Assembly (NCBI GenBank): GCA_018292915.2
Contig: JACVVK020000524.1
Coordinates: 32,501 to 96,500, forward strand
Source: Batillaria attramentaria
Taxonomy: Eukaryota; Mollusca; Gastropoda; Batillariidae
DNA length: 64,000 nt
Direction of reading: 5' to 3'
The translations under genes were made by a program, and so were the position numbers. The notes under the pieces are model-generated. The model saw nothing but the letters and a program-made list of their open reading frames with translations. It was not told the origin of the DNA and did not search any database. This document shows positions 46,241 through 59,463 of this stretch, piece after piece (position 1 is the stretch's first letter; the number at the start of each line of letters is the position of its first letter).

Positions 46241-49200
46241 GTTTGCACCCAGCCTAGGCAGGTGTTAACGAGGCAGATCTTTTGGGCAGGTTTTAACGAG
46301 GCAGATATTTAAGAGCAGCTATGATTCACGGAAGTGATTCTCAAGTAAGCGGAAAGTTTTCAGTAGTCAGATCACTATGAAAACAGTTATTGCTTGACGC
46401 CGCTCTGAACTGAGACAATTCTGGGTGCATAAACGGAAGATTTCCAGTACTATACGAATCAGTTTCTTAAAGAGTTTCTCAAAATTCTCTGCCACGAATA
46501 CTTAACCTGGCACACGCTTCACGTGTCTCCCAAATTAACCCTTCTGCAATGCCCCCCCCCCCCCCCTCTCTTACAGACAGAAAGAGGGAAAATTGAAATT
46601 AAATGAATCTTTATTTTCCAACGGTTGATGTTTTGACGTAACAGTCAGTTTTAGAACATGCCCGTTCTGGGCGCTGTGACAAATTAGTTGCCACTCTGAC
46701 AACCTTGGCTGAGGCTGCAGTGACAGTTAGATCCACGTTACGACACTGACCATGTCACTTATGATTATTTAGATTTGTGGGAAGATGGTCCAGTGTGACG
46801 GTGCCGACAGATCTACGACAGACGTGGTTGGCAAGAGGATTATAAGGGCTGTATGATCACACGTGAGATATGTCGCTAGTCGTATAATAAATACCGAGAC
46901 ACAAGATAAAGTGTACGAAATTGACTTTTATTTTCTGCGGCTTTCGGGTGCATCTGGGCGTGCGTGCGTGCGAGTGAGCGAGCGAGCGAGCGAGAGAGAG
47001 AGAGAGAGAGAAGAATGGGTATGACACGTTTACTTAATTATCAGACAGACCTTTTAGACGGTTACTGCCTATCTTACATACGGAAAGGCACAGAAAGGGG
47101 AAGGAGTGGGGGCGTATTCTTTCACGTATCTGTTGCCCAGTTATCCACTCGTAGCCGTATGGTGTCCGAGCTTTGCAAGTTAAAACCCTACACAAGTATC
47201 GTCTGGATTCCTTTTTATTTTTGTCGCTGATAAAGAGTTAAAATGGCATAGAATCGCCTAACAGTCTTTTTTCTTTAAGCCTCTACCCCCGGTACACATT
47301 TTATAAGGCAATTTTATGACAGTCACTGTCTAGCACAAATCACACTTAAGAAAGGGGAACTTCCTGCACAAACACCGATTGCATTGTCTGTTTTAGCGTG
47401 CTGGGGGCATACTGTCGGCGACTTACACAAGAAGACTTCACGCTCAGCCCTTAAACTGAGCCACGACAAACCATACTCGCGTTAAAGGGGTCCAGGTTGT
47501 GTTTTCTGGACCAGTGGGTTAAAGGCATTTCAAGCAGCTTCTTTTCTTTTTTTTTAACTTCACGCGCGCGCCAGCTACCTGAATTAAGTCGGATTGTGAA
47601 GAAAAATAGGGGGCAGCCCCGGTGCACGTTCTCTCTGAGGTATGTAGTGAACACATTACAAAAAATCTAATCCTCTGGCAAGCCAGATGGGTATTTTTCT
47701 ACAGAACGTGTGAATAAATGTGCAATAAGGAAATGCCAAGTAAAATGTGAAATCCGAGGGTGCAGCTGCCTGAAAATTAACTTGATGACCACTCGTTTTC
47801 AGTCCCATCCAGCTAGATGTGAAGCTCCGGCAATTACTTCGACAGACCTAATCGACAAAGCCTGTACGACTCACGCGTTACCTTAACCTTTAGGAGAGGA
47901 AAACCTTGAAAAACAGTCTCAAAAACCTGGAAGTCATTGGTATCAGCCACGACTGTGCCAAGTCTCGTGTTTTTAGGTGAAGTGTTTTGTGTGAAAAGGC
48001 CACCCTTCTGTCGAAAAGACAATTTCTGGAATATTTGTCTAGATCATAAGCAGGGTTAGATTGTAAGTAAAACTTTGACTCAAATTCCAAACTGATCCAT
48101 CCTGACATAAGGGAGGACAGTTTTTGAAAACGTCGCAAGTCTTCATGGTCTATTTTTTTCCCCGCTTCATGCCACCGTTACATCTAAAGAAATGTGACAA
48201 CTAAACGGTCACCGTGAACATGTGACCCAAGTCCGCTTTCAAACAAAGCTCAAAAGACTAGAGACACTTTTATTCACACGCAGGGACAAGACGAAATTTA
48301 ATTAAGCAGATTAACGTGACGCGAGGGCTTTTAATGTTTAACCCTCATGACTACCCATCACGGTTACGAACAATGTCAAATTGTTTAAAAAGGAGTCTCA
48401 ACTCATGATTTAAGGAATCCCCGTGTTGCAGATCTTAGGGTAGAACAAGTAATGTGTGTGGTTTAAGACCTCGCCTTGCCCCTTTTTCACACAAGAGGGT
48501 CAACAGGTCACAGTGAAAGGGTAGTATTGTGTGAATTTCAATGAAATGGTAAAGTAAAAAAAACATGTGCTTTCTTCTGCCACAGCGTAACTCTTGCCCG
48601 ATAGTTTATTCTACACATGTAAAGGCAATTGGCTTTTCACAGCACGAGCTGCATCGTAATCATTTGGTTACACGCACAGTGAAAAAAGACCAAATTTTGA
48701 ATAACACGCCATTTCCGGTTTTAAGCTTACGTCCTAAAACGTCCTTGGGGACACTGGTGCAGTATTTGCTCCAAAAAGCATACATAACCGCTACCTCTGG
48801 TGATCTGTTGCGAACTTTATTTCTATGAGTTTTCTCAATCATCTGTTAACTATTTTAAGGACTCACAACCACCGTGTCACCACTGAACGTCGACATAAAA
48901 GACTAGCAAAATACAAACTGCCTGTTAAATGTATTCGGGTTTTTTTTTCCAAAGAGGACATGAAGTCAAAACAACACTGGAGCTTATTTTGTTGTCTAGA
49001 ACCGAGCACAACGTTTTGAAGTTGTAATTGAGAGCAACTGTAACCATTCGACCAAAACTTCTTTCTTTTTTTCTGAAAGGCTTGACATCATAGGGCTTAA
49101 CGCTGACCATTTTCTCCACTGATTTATGGCACAGAATCTAAAATCGGCGGCATCCGTGACCATAAATCTGCCGCTCTGATGTAGCCATGCTGCAACACTG

Positions 49201-50207
49201 CATCGATTTAATAAAATTAGTTTGCGGCTTCTTCACACACGTGTCTTGTGGACTTTCATGCCCCCTCGTATGTCTTTCCGACGACATGCAATTTTCATGA
49301 AGAAATAAATAACGCTTGGCACAACAAGAAACGCTCGTCCGGAAATAGACATGCACGCTCCCAAGAAATTAATGAGTTTCGTCAGAAATCTGGCAGACCG
49401 TACATGCTGCACGAAGAGACAGCGTTGTCACCTGTCATGTGTAGGACACAGCACCTCATTTTGTCCGTCTGATGGTTAGATTTCTTTGTCGTGGGGACTT
49501 TTCTTTCATTCATTCGTTTTTCTTAAAGGCGTCAGTTCTACGTTTTCTTGGCTGCAGACAACACAACTTCTGTTTTGAAACAGTTGCGTTTACGTGGTGG
49601 GGACGTCAGACTTACAAACACCCAACCACCGTCTAGAGACACATTCTGAAAAGCCTAACCGACACACATCTCATTATTTCGTAGCTGCGAAACGACCACA
49701 TTAGCGAGTCGTGCGTGTTCGCAAGACTGTTGCGCCGCGAATTAGTCTTTGTGGCTTGCGCGGCGTTAAGCCTCAAAAACTCACTCACTCACTCGGCAAG
49801 GCTGTTGCAGACGCTGTACTTTTCGACTTGCGTTTCGGCTTCCGTTTGCTCAGCTCCAGCTTGTGTCAGGCTGTAACTGTGCGTTTATCTAAGTGGTATA
49901 ACGCTAGACATCACCCGAACAGCTCCCAGTCATTTGTGAGCCTAGGAGTGTCTTCATTTCGGCTGATTAAGTCTCAATACGTTTGTCAGACATACAACAA
50001 CGCTATAAAAAAAAAATTGTTCATCGAATGCGCGTAATCCGTGCATCAGAATCACTTGAGACAAAGTATAGCATGTGAAACCATTATGGTGACTCTGCCT
50101 GGCGTAATCGTTGTTCTACGTACGTAAAAGCGTACCTACCGCGTACTGAGCAAATGACCGTTTTTTAGTTGCGGACTAAAGACCAGTTAGACGACGCTGA
50201 CTGATCG

Positions 50208-50242
<35 letters not shown>

Positions 50243-51522
50243 GACTTGGTCGTTTCGACATGTAGGACAGGTCTGGAAGCATTAGGTCAAAAGAAAAAGC
50301 CATGTTTCTCTTCTGTTAGAAGCAGCGAAGTCAGAAAAGCGGTAGCAATGGCCGAAAGGAACATCTATCCATTTGGCAAACTGCTTTAGTGTTCCTAAGC
50401 GGCAGTTCTTCCCTCAGAACTCATTGCCAACACAGAGACTTTAAGTATCACGGATGTTAACTATTTCAAAGATCAATCCCCCCCCCCTCCCCCAGCTGTT
50501 GCAGGTAGACACGTTGTCGGCGTTGTCACCTGTCAGCACAGGAACACATGCAGTTCCTCATCTGTTTACCTGACGGACAGATTTCTTAACCGTGGATGAC
50601 TAATCTTTCATCCCTTTTCCACATTTATGCTCTTACTCACGTCAAATTTATCAAAGACCAATCCTGTGCAGTTGTTAATTTCTTTAAAAAGTCGGAAGAG
50701 GATGACGCACAAGAGAGGAGGGGGGGGGGGGGATGCAGTCATCAGGTGGGGGGGGGGGGGGGAGTGAGTATTTTAAGGCTTAACGCCGCGTCAGCGACAA
50801 AGACTAATTCGCGGCAGCCACAAGTTTGAAGTCCCCTTCGTTAAAAGGTAAAAAAGCTGGTTTAAAACAACTAGTAAATATAGGCTAAAAGTTTATACGT
50901 TAAATGAGATTCTACCAGTCTCTGGTTACCACAAACGCCAAGCATGGGACGTGTACATGCATAAGTAAAACCACAATGTTCAAATTTTATGAAACAAATT
51001 GACTTCCCGAAGGAAGCCAAAAATCTTGTCCCGGGGGGAGGGGGCCGTGGCGTCCGGTATACGTTTTCAAGGTTTGGTGAGCACTTCACCACTGCCCTTA
51101 TTGACAATGTCGTGAGATTTGGTGGATCCAACTGAATGAGCTACGGGCGTTTGAATGAAAGTGTGGGGTGAAGGTTAAAAGGGTATGAGCTATGTGGTTC
51201 TGTGGTTACGCCCGGCAACTGACTGAAGAGAGGCATCGACTTTACGCAGAATCCCCATCCAGAGGTATTTATCAAATATAAAACAAAAGGGAAAGGATAA
51301 TGAACCAACCATCCATTGAAAAGAAAACACTTATTCTGGTATGACGATTTTTTATTACTTCTACCGATGTGAATATGAATAACGAGTTGGAATGGTAGTG
51401 TTCTTTTGCTAAGGGGTGTGGGGAAGTGTGATTCTAGAGGTTTGGTGGTTGTGCATGGAGACGGTTTTGCAAGTGTTGTAGCAGTGGTGCGAGTGTGTGT
51501 ATGCTGGTACATGCTTGTAGAA

Positions 51523-51870
51523 TAGACGACCCCATTCGGCCAGTTCCGAGGCCAAAGCCCCATCCTCTTATCTGCCGTGTATTGGCAAAACACATTACGT
51601 CCATGGCGTCATTGTATGGGTAAATGGGGTGATTTCAAGATTAAGAGATTTTCGCAATAGTCTTTTACCTCAAATGTCATCAATGGACTTACTGCTTTTT
51701 TCCCTGTTTCAGTCCTATCGAACTACACGTGCTTCCCTCGTTGTAGTATCTGGCAAAACGTTTGCCAGACCACGCCATGTGTTGTGTTCATTATGCCGGG
51801 GGACGCGATCGGCTGAATTCTGAGGATTTACCCTTTTCACTGACGAGAGTGGAGTCGTTCACTGTTTGGT
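51523..51870 (+). repeat. Unclassified dispersed repeat, copy 2
   Basis: Same ordered blocks as 37740-38105, about 75-80% alike by eye. No terminal repeats or ORF seen. Confidence 0.8.
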
Positions 51871-52421
51871 TAAGAATCGGTGCTTTTCTTGTCATACGGT
51901 CCAGTCTGTTGGTCATGTCGTTGTCACGTCAGTGTGTCGATTGCCTGAAACCTTCATTTCTGTCGTACATTTGTAGATCTCGAATTCTTTGTAAAAGAGT
52001 GCTCTGTATTTGTATGCTGATGACGTGCATGAGATGTGTAAATTATGTGATTGCGCCGGGTGACTGTTGCTGTGGGGTATACGTGAGTGCCTGCGGGAGG
52101 GGATGGTTGTCTGCGTGTATGTCAACTAGAAGCTGGTCTGACTAGTCGAAACACGTAAAAATGTCTGATCTGGTTGCTGTCTTGTTGTGTGTAATGTCTG
52201 TGTCCATTGGTTTATCGCACACTGTGCAATCATTTCTGTGTCCTGTGTGAATTCTGTATCAGTTTGTGCTGTGGTGTGTTTTCGGTTTGTACTTCCATAA
52301 GTGCTGATGGTGTTGGTTGATGTGGAAAATTGGGGCGGGGGGGGGGGGGGGGGGGGGTTAGGTACAGTGATAATGAAGATGGAAGGTGGTCTGATCGTTT
52401 CTACAATGTGGCGGTGGAAAG

Positions 52422-52649
52422 TTAAGATCGGGAGGTTGACTGGCCGTTCACATCAGCCCGCCTTCCGGTAGATCCGCAGCGAAGCATGACCTTGACCTGC
52501 TGCCGGATCTCCGTCACTCGCCAGCAATAGATGATGGGGTTGAGGAATGAGTTGGTGACGTTGATGTAGAAGGTGACGGCCAGCATGGTGACGGAGTGCA
52601 GCTTGAGGCGCTCCTCGGGGTTGTCGGCGAGATATAGGTAGGTCAGCAC
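52422..52649 (-). CDS. GPCR terminal exon, TM7 and C-tail
   Basis: 228 bp (75 codons plus TAA at 52422-52424), acceptor GTTGCGGCAG. It reads VLTYLYLADNPEERLKLHSV, TFYINVTNSFLNPIIYCW, then a short basic tail ending in Ser/Arg residues. A Cys in the tail (MLRCG) could be palmitoylated. Confidence 0.94.
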   Translation of the reverse strand: MLTYLYLADNPEERLKLHSVTMLAVTFYINVTNSFLNPIIYCWRVTEIRQQVKVMLRCGSTGRRADVNGQSTSRS

Positions 52650-53712
52650 CTGCCGCAACAAGCAGAAAGGAGTTGAAGCCACAGCTGCAAATGGTTCACT
52701 CTCGTCTTGTTATTTGGTTTGAATTTTCAAAAAGAAAATGTATTAAAGCTCTCACGGCATAGTTCTGTAACTATCAAACACTATACTTCCCCCAAATGCT
52801 GCCAGCGAGATGAATGGTCCCCTAAACTGTATGCATAGATAGTGAACAGTTCCAAAAGACGAATACGCTCCCATTGCCAAGTCTACCATCGTAATTGTGC
52901 CGTTCAGAATAGTATGATGCTCATTTTGCACTATTTATAAAATACACGGATGGCCAAATGCAGTTGCCAGGTCGCCTATGGGCCCTAAATGTAAAGTCAG
53001 GTTCTTTGGTTTCACTTGCTTATACGGGTCCAGTTGACCCCTCTAGTTGACTTTGATTCACAGACTATCAGGGGTTTTAGGCGTGGCCTCGCTGTTTTAC
53101 ATAAAACCCTGTTGTACAATCATGTATTGTAACCAGAATATGTTGTTGTATTGCACATGTAGTGGAAACAGAGTAACCTGAAGGTCGTGTTACCTTTGGA
53201 GTGGCGCAAACGATGAAGGGCAAGGCCACACAGAGGGTTGTCATGGTAGCCTTGGCGTTCAGCTTAAGGGATACCGTTCTCTTGTCGTCTCCGACCATGT
53301 TCGGAACGATCTTCTTGTGTATGCGGGCAATGGCGAATATGTCCACCTGCAAAACATTGTGGCTATGAATAGCAGAACTTTGAAGACACTCTTGACTACA
53401 GAAAGGCAGAATATTTTGTCACTTGGCAAACCATAATGATGGTTATGGGTGAAGATGAATTCCATCTTGATACGAAGGTCCGTCTTAACAATTTGCGGTC
53501 TTTAATATTCTCCTTCTTTGGGACTCGCTAGCTTTTTACATCTGAAAAGCGTACAGGTATAATTAAATCTGTTCTGGGACCAGTCAGCTTTACTACTCAC
53601 TCAGACAGGTTTGTGGGTCTAGTAAAAAAAATTACGCGTTATTACACGTGTCAGTGTGTTCTGCAATGCCCGTTCTCACTATTCTCGCTGAAAACTCTCT
53701 CTCTCTCTCTCA

Positions 53713-53774
<62 letters not shown>

Positions 53775-56700
53775 CTTCTTTTTGTACTACGGAAAACAAA
53801 TGCACCATTGTTGAAATGAAAAGAAAGGTGCGGTGAAGCGTGAAGCAGACAGCGAAGAGGCCTGTGGTCTGCTTTCTGTACACTATAAGCTCAAATGCAC
53901 TCTGCTCGCAGCCAAATCCATTACATTTCCGCGTCACATACAACGTGCTGCGCGCATTGTTAACGCCCGTCTATACGTAAAACAATGGACAGTAAAAGTC
54001 TAATTTGCAACTCATGGGGAGTAAGATAGATAGCATGCATGTCAAATGAAACAATATTTTGGTCGCCGGCAAGTCGCTGTGGTGCGATACGTAGACTTGT
54101 CACGAACACAAAAAAGTTTCTAAAAGAAAAATCTTTTTAATTCCGTTTTTGGTGTCATTTGCATAATCGTGATGCTGATATGGCCGTGTATGTGTGTATA
54201 AATAACGCGCTTTGAAAGCGCGCTGCATGATTTGCATCTCATAAGGCAACAGGCACAGAACACAGGTGTGATCAAAACGGGGCCACGCGCGAAAAATGCA
54301 TTTCGGTGCTTCAAGGGGAAGCGCACGAGCGGACCCACAAAAATGTGCAATCAGTGTCTCCAGTTCAGAACTCAGCCCAAATAATCACCACTTAAAACTG
54401 AGGTAGCCTGCGTTCTGTGCACCAGACAGCACGTCATTTTAGGGTTCGAACTGTCTTGGAGTGCAGAGGATATTTCAAGAAAGGGTTTTTGGGTTTTTTG
54501 GGTGTTTTGTTTTTGTTGTTGTTGTTGTTTGTAAAACTGTGAACCGCTCAGCGCATAATAGTTTGCTTCTGTGCGCCAAAATCTTGGCGGTTAAAATATG
54601 CGCTCAACACTAAGCAAGAAGATATTAGAAATGTGACGTTTTCCAGATATGAGCAGACCGCACTATTCCGCCTCAGGATTCCTCCTACGCTTCGCGGGTT
54701 TTGTTGTTGTTGTTGTTCTGTTGGTTGTTTCTCCCAGAACCCTTCATGTTTTATCAAGTTTCTTCACGTCGCTTACGGCCCGATAAGTCTCCGCGGTTTT
54801 GACTCCCCTGCAAGTTGGTTTCCAAAGTCCCACTGATGCCGTACCTGACAGATGACTCCCAGCATCATGAAGGTGAAGTAAGTGCAGGAGAAGATGATCA
54901 TGGAGCTGAACGTGATGAAGCGGCCAAAGTTGCATTCCTGAGGGTGAGAAAAAGTGACATACTATTGCAGGAAGGAAGGAAGACAGACCAGAAAGACATT
55001 CTATCTACAGCGCCACTAAAGCCAGTAAAGATCTTTGCCGCCTCCAATAAATGTAGAGCGCAGGCCAGCGGAAGGGGTAATAATAATAATAATCGCATTA
55101 ATATAGGCGCTTTATCCCAAATATTTTGGCTCAAAGCGCCGCGAGCTAAACTCAACACGCACGCTCACGTGAATCACACGCATTCTCTCACACACAGGAC
55201 ATAAACGTATTACAATCACGTGGTGCGAAGGGTCAGCTCAGCTATTTAAATTTCGGAATTTAGATATGCATTTATTTTTCAAACTTGGTGGGCTGAACAT
55301 TTCCAGAGCAGAGGGGGAGGAAGCCGGAGTACCCCGCACGATCGGCCCGAATGAACGGTGCCACATACGAGAAGGAAAAATTCTTTGCCCCGAGTGGGGC
55401 TCGAACCCCTGACCTCGTCGCATTGGGTGACAAGTCTCTTAACCACTAGACCACCGACCGCCCCAAAATCCACATCCCTTTTCACCAGCTTAGCGACTCC
55501 AAGAAAGAGGTGCACAGACAGTCACCAGAATTAAAGGTCTGCAGTCTCAACACAAAGTCACAAAACAGTGTGTTTAAAATTAACTAGAGAGAGGCAAAAG
55601 CCTCCATGGCTCCCTTGTGACATGGGTCAAGGTCATTCAAAAGGGTACGTTCGTAAAAATCTTATCACTATCTATCATCAAGCCAAGTACGGTGTCTCTG
55701 TACGTGTTCTTAGTTCCTGGCAATATTACACTTTCCCCCAAAACTGACTGTATGGCCTTGACCTTGGGTCAAGGTCATTCAAATAAGATATCAATGTCTA
55801 TCATTACGCGGCCAAGCTGGATGCCTCTAGTATTTGTAGTTTCTCCAAAAACAATAATATTGAAATTCACAACAGACAGCTTTATGACCTTGACCTTGAG
55901 TCAAGGCCTTGACCTTGAGTCAAGGTCATTTAAAGTGGTACGGGTATACTGTATATAGGGTCTTATCAATGTCCTATTAGCATGCCAGGTTTGGCACCTT
56001 CTGCTGTTTGTTGTTTTCTGAGAAAATGCCAATATTACGGTTTACAAAAATAGCTTGTACGACCTTGACCTTGACACAAGGCTATTGAATAGATGTTATA
56101 TCCTGTAAAGTTCTTATCAATGTCTATCACCATATAAAGTTTAAAACCTCTGGTTTTTTGTAAAAATTCCAAGAAAATGCCAATGCAAATTTAAAAACAG
56201 ACAGCTTTAGTGACCTTGACCTTGAGTCAAGGTCATTCAACAATACACATTTTGAAAGTTCTTACGGCTGTCTGTAGGTTTGCCAAGTTTGGTGCCTCTG
56301 CTATTTGTAGATTCTGAGAAAATGCCCATGTTAAGGTTTACTGCAGAAATGCGAAAAAAAATCTTGACCTTGACTCAAGGCCATTGAATACATGTACATA
56401 TGTAAAGTTCTTATCAATGTCTGTCATCACGCAAATTTTAAAACCTCCGGGTTTTGTAGATTCTAAGAAAATGCCAATGTAAAATTTCCAAACAAACAGC
56501 TTTAGTGACCTTGACCTTGGGTCAAGGTCATTCAGAATGATATATTTTGAAAGGTCTTATGGCTGTCTATCAGCCATGCCAAGTTTGGTGCCTGTGCTTT
56601 TTGCGGATTCTGAGAAAATGCCAATGTTAAGGTTTTTCACGGAAATTCGGAAAATAGCTTGTCTGACCTTGACCTTCACACAAGGCCGTTAAATACATGT

Positions 56701-59400
56701 ATATCTCAGTACTTCTTTGCTAGTGGTCACAAAAACAGGGAACAGAACAAAAAAAAATAAAACACACCACAGGAAGCTCTTTTCTTCTGGTTTGACACTT
56801 GTGTCATTGCTCTTTATTATTGTTTTGAAATTGAAGCAGCAGCCCTTACTGGTTTCCATACAGTGAGCTGTCAAACGTTTCCACTTGCCAAAGGTAACTC
56901 GCGTTACACTGTGACACGTACTTGGCTAAAACACAGAACTGTTTTGCAGAATTTACTTTATCTTTATTTGTGTATGCAAGGGGTGTTGTATCACCTACCC
57001 AAAACAAGTTTGGTAAAATTTGGTTGATATCTAATACTTAATATTAAAACACAATTTCATGTGACACGGTAACGCGAGTGACCTGCATACTGATAATTTT
57101 TCACAGTGCACAACAAAAACAATATATATCTGCCCAATTTCCCTAACATATAGCACATCAGAACAGCATCACTGTCACCAATACTCTTGTCCCTGGAGGC
57201 AAATGTACAGTCACCAGCAGATGTTTTTCTTAAAAGGTGACCTTGTTACACGTGACACGTGCACTCATCAGCTTGAGACACATCACTCTCCTGAACGCGC
57301 TCGCCCACACATACTCCCCCCTACACTAGTTGAAGGTAAACGCGAGTCTTCTGCCAGGTGTCAGCGATGGTTGTGCCACTATTGTCTGGATCATGGAGGT
57401 TGGAACTTGGATGCCACGCCTGATCAGCCCAAATGTAGACCCCATCTTTCTCCTTAAGATAGTGCAAACATTCACTCTCGCCTTCTGCATCCACAACCTC
57501 AAGAACCTACAACACACAGAATACAACAGCAGGAATATACACTAGATTCGTATCAATATAAATGTATTTAGGACAAAGAAAAGAAGTAAACAAAAAAGCA
57601 GACAAAGCACTACTGAGAACTTTTTTTGGGTCTACATTTGTGATAAGAATAAAAACAGCCGTGCATTTGTTTATGAAAACATTTTAAAACTGCCAACACA
57701 CTAAAAAATGCATATTGCTACTTGTAGGTAGGTAAACCAGAAACAGTAACATGATTACATGGGACACACAAATAACCTGTCCCGTGAAACACCGCAACGA
57801 AGAACCTATATTCAACCTTATTTTCTCTTTCAAGATGTATTTTCAAATAGTTGTTTTGATGCAAACCTACATAGCAGTGCAGAGAAAGCAAAAAACTGCA
57901 CAACTGATAAGGCAATCAATGTTTTTCTTATAAAAAGGGTGCACTGGGGTAACAACCATTACCGCGACACAGGTTGTGGATTGATTTTCTGTGGAAAATG
58001 GGTGTCCCGTGAAACGAAGTTACTAATGTTCCATTATTGACCATCCCGGGGAATTTGTTCAGAGACACCTCCAGTACAAAACCTCTCACGGAGGTTATGT
58101 TATATCTCTCCTGTGGTCACTAGAGGCTCAAATGCACTTCTCAAGTCAAGACACTGGAGGAGACATGAAGGAATGGGTACTGCCACATCGTTAATTAAGC
58201 TGTAGCGCGTGATTTCATACAAAATATCACCAAAATATTGAGTGAAAAACCTAAGTTAAAACATTTCTTCTTACCTTGAAACACCGACGATTGCAAAAAG
58301 TCGCTTCACAGAGCCGATGACACTCCAAAATACCGGCAACATGCGATCGTCTTTCGCGCCGGTCACATCGTTACCGGTGAAAGAAAGGCGTGACACGTAA
58401 CGGTTTTCGGCCTCAGATACGCCGAAATTTCGCTGTTGATGTGTAAAACGTCATCAATCAGCGAGTATCACCTTGGGTACACAAAAATACGGTGTTCTGA
58501 ACTGCTGTTTTCGAAACTTGTGTTAGGACACGATCTCTGAACTTTGAAGGTAACTAACGTTTCACTTGTGACACGGCGAACAATATGCGATCTAAATAAA
58601 CCAGGAATGCAAAAGTGCTGCTGAAACTGCAGCAAACATCCGCATTGTGATGTAAACTTGCTACATTTGAGGTTTGAGGTACAGAAACGAGTTTACAATG
58701 GGCTTTCGACAGCCAACTTCGATGACCATCGAGTGTGACACGCCATGTAACGCGGTTACCGTTAACATTCCCTTCAATTTCTAAAACAGTAGTACAGAAA
58801 AGTATCTTCAGCCGTTCTTTTTATTCATAATTTAACATCTTGTTATGATGTAGAGATCAAAATTTAGAGTCAGCTTTGTTAACTGACTTCACACGGGACA
58901 GATTTGGATAGCAGGTTGTCGAGTTCCCTTTTCTGACGCCATTTTTACCATCATTTTTACCGTTTCTTTTGCAATTTCTCTTTTTGTACAAGCATTTCCA
59001 AACCGTCCTTGCTCATGCTGTTACTTTATTGTTTCATCAAGACATAAACGTCAATTTGTAATAAGTTTGGACTAAATATGTACTGTAAACAACGTTCTAG
59101 TGTAGCTACCCCAGTTTGTGACCACTAGCAAAGAATGACAGATCTGTAAAGTTCTTATCAATGTCTATCATCATGCAAAGTTGAAAATCTCTGGTATTTG
59201 TAGACTCCAAGAAAATGCCCATGTAAAATTTTCAAACAGACAGCTTTAGTGACCTTGACCTTGAGTCAAGGTCATTGAAAATGATATATTTTGAAAGGTC
59301 ATCTGGCTGTCTATCGGCGTGCAAAGTTTGGTGCCTCTGCTATTTGTAGATTCTGAGAAAATGCCAATGTTAAGGTTTACTGCGGACACACACACACACA

Positions 59401-59463
<63 letters not shown>

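Larger units (their letters stand above)
39530..52420. other. Largely gene-free interval
   Basis: It holds the MITE at 39.7 kb, a retroposon tail at 40.5 kb, the inverted repeat at 40.7 kb, a family B SINE at 45.1 kb, the retroposon fragment at 45.9 kb and the dispersed repeat at 51.5 kb. The stretches 41.3-42.9, 46.6-49.7 and 50.9-51.5 kb are plain AT-rich DNA with no exon I can support. Confidence 0.5.
56707..59141. mobile_element. DNA transposon-like insertion with terminal inverted repeats and 4-bp target duplication
   Basis: The ends share 21 identical inverted bases (TTCTTTGCTAGTGGTCACAA and one more A) at 56713-56733 and 59115-59135. Six more terminal bases on each side are only partly matched. 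ATCT flanks both ends (56703-56706, 59142-59145). The insertion interrupts a ~295-bp repeat whose uninterrupted copies read straight across the site. It lies in the GPCR intron between exons 3 and 4. Inside are six GTGACACG motifs and exon-like frames on the minus strand. I recognise no transposase, so the superfamily is open; four-base duplications occur in Sola, Ginger and Academ elements (family knowledge). Confidence 0.8.
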
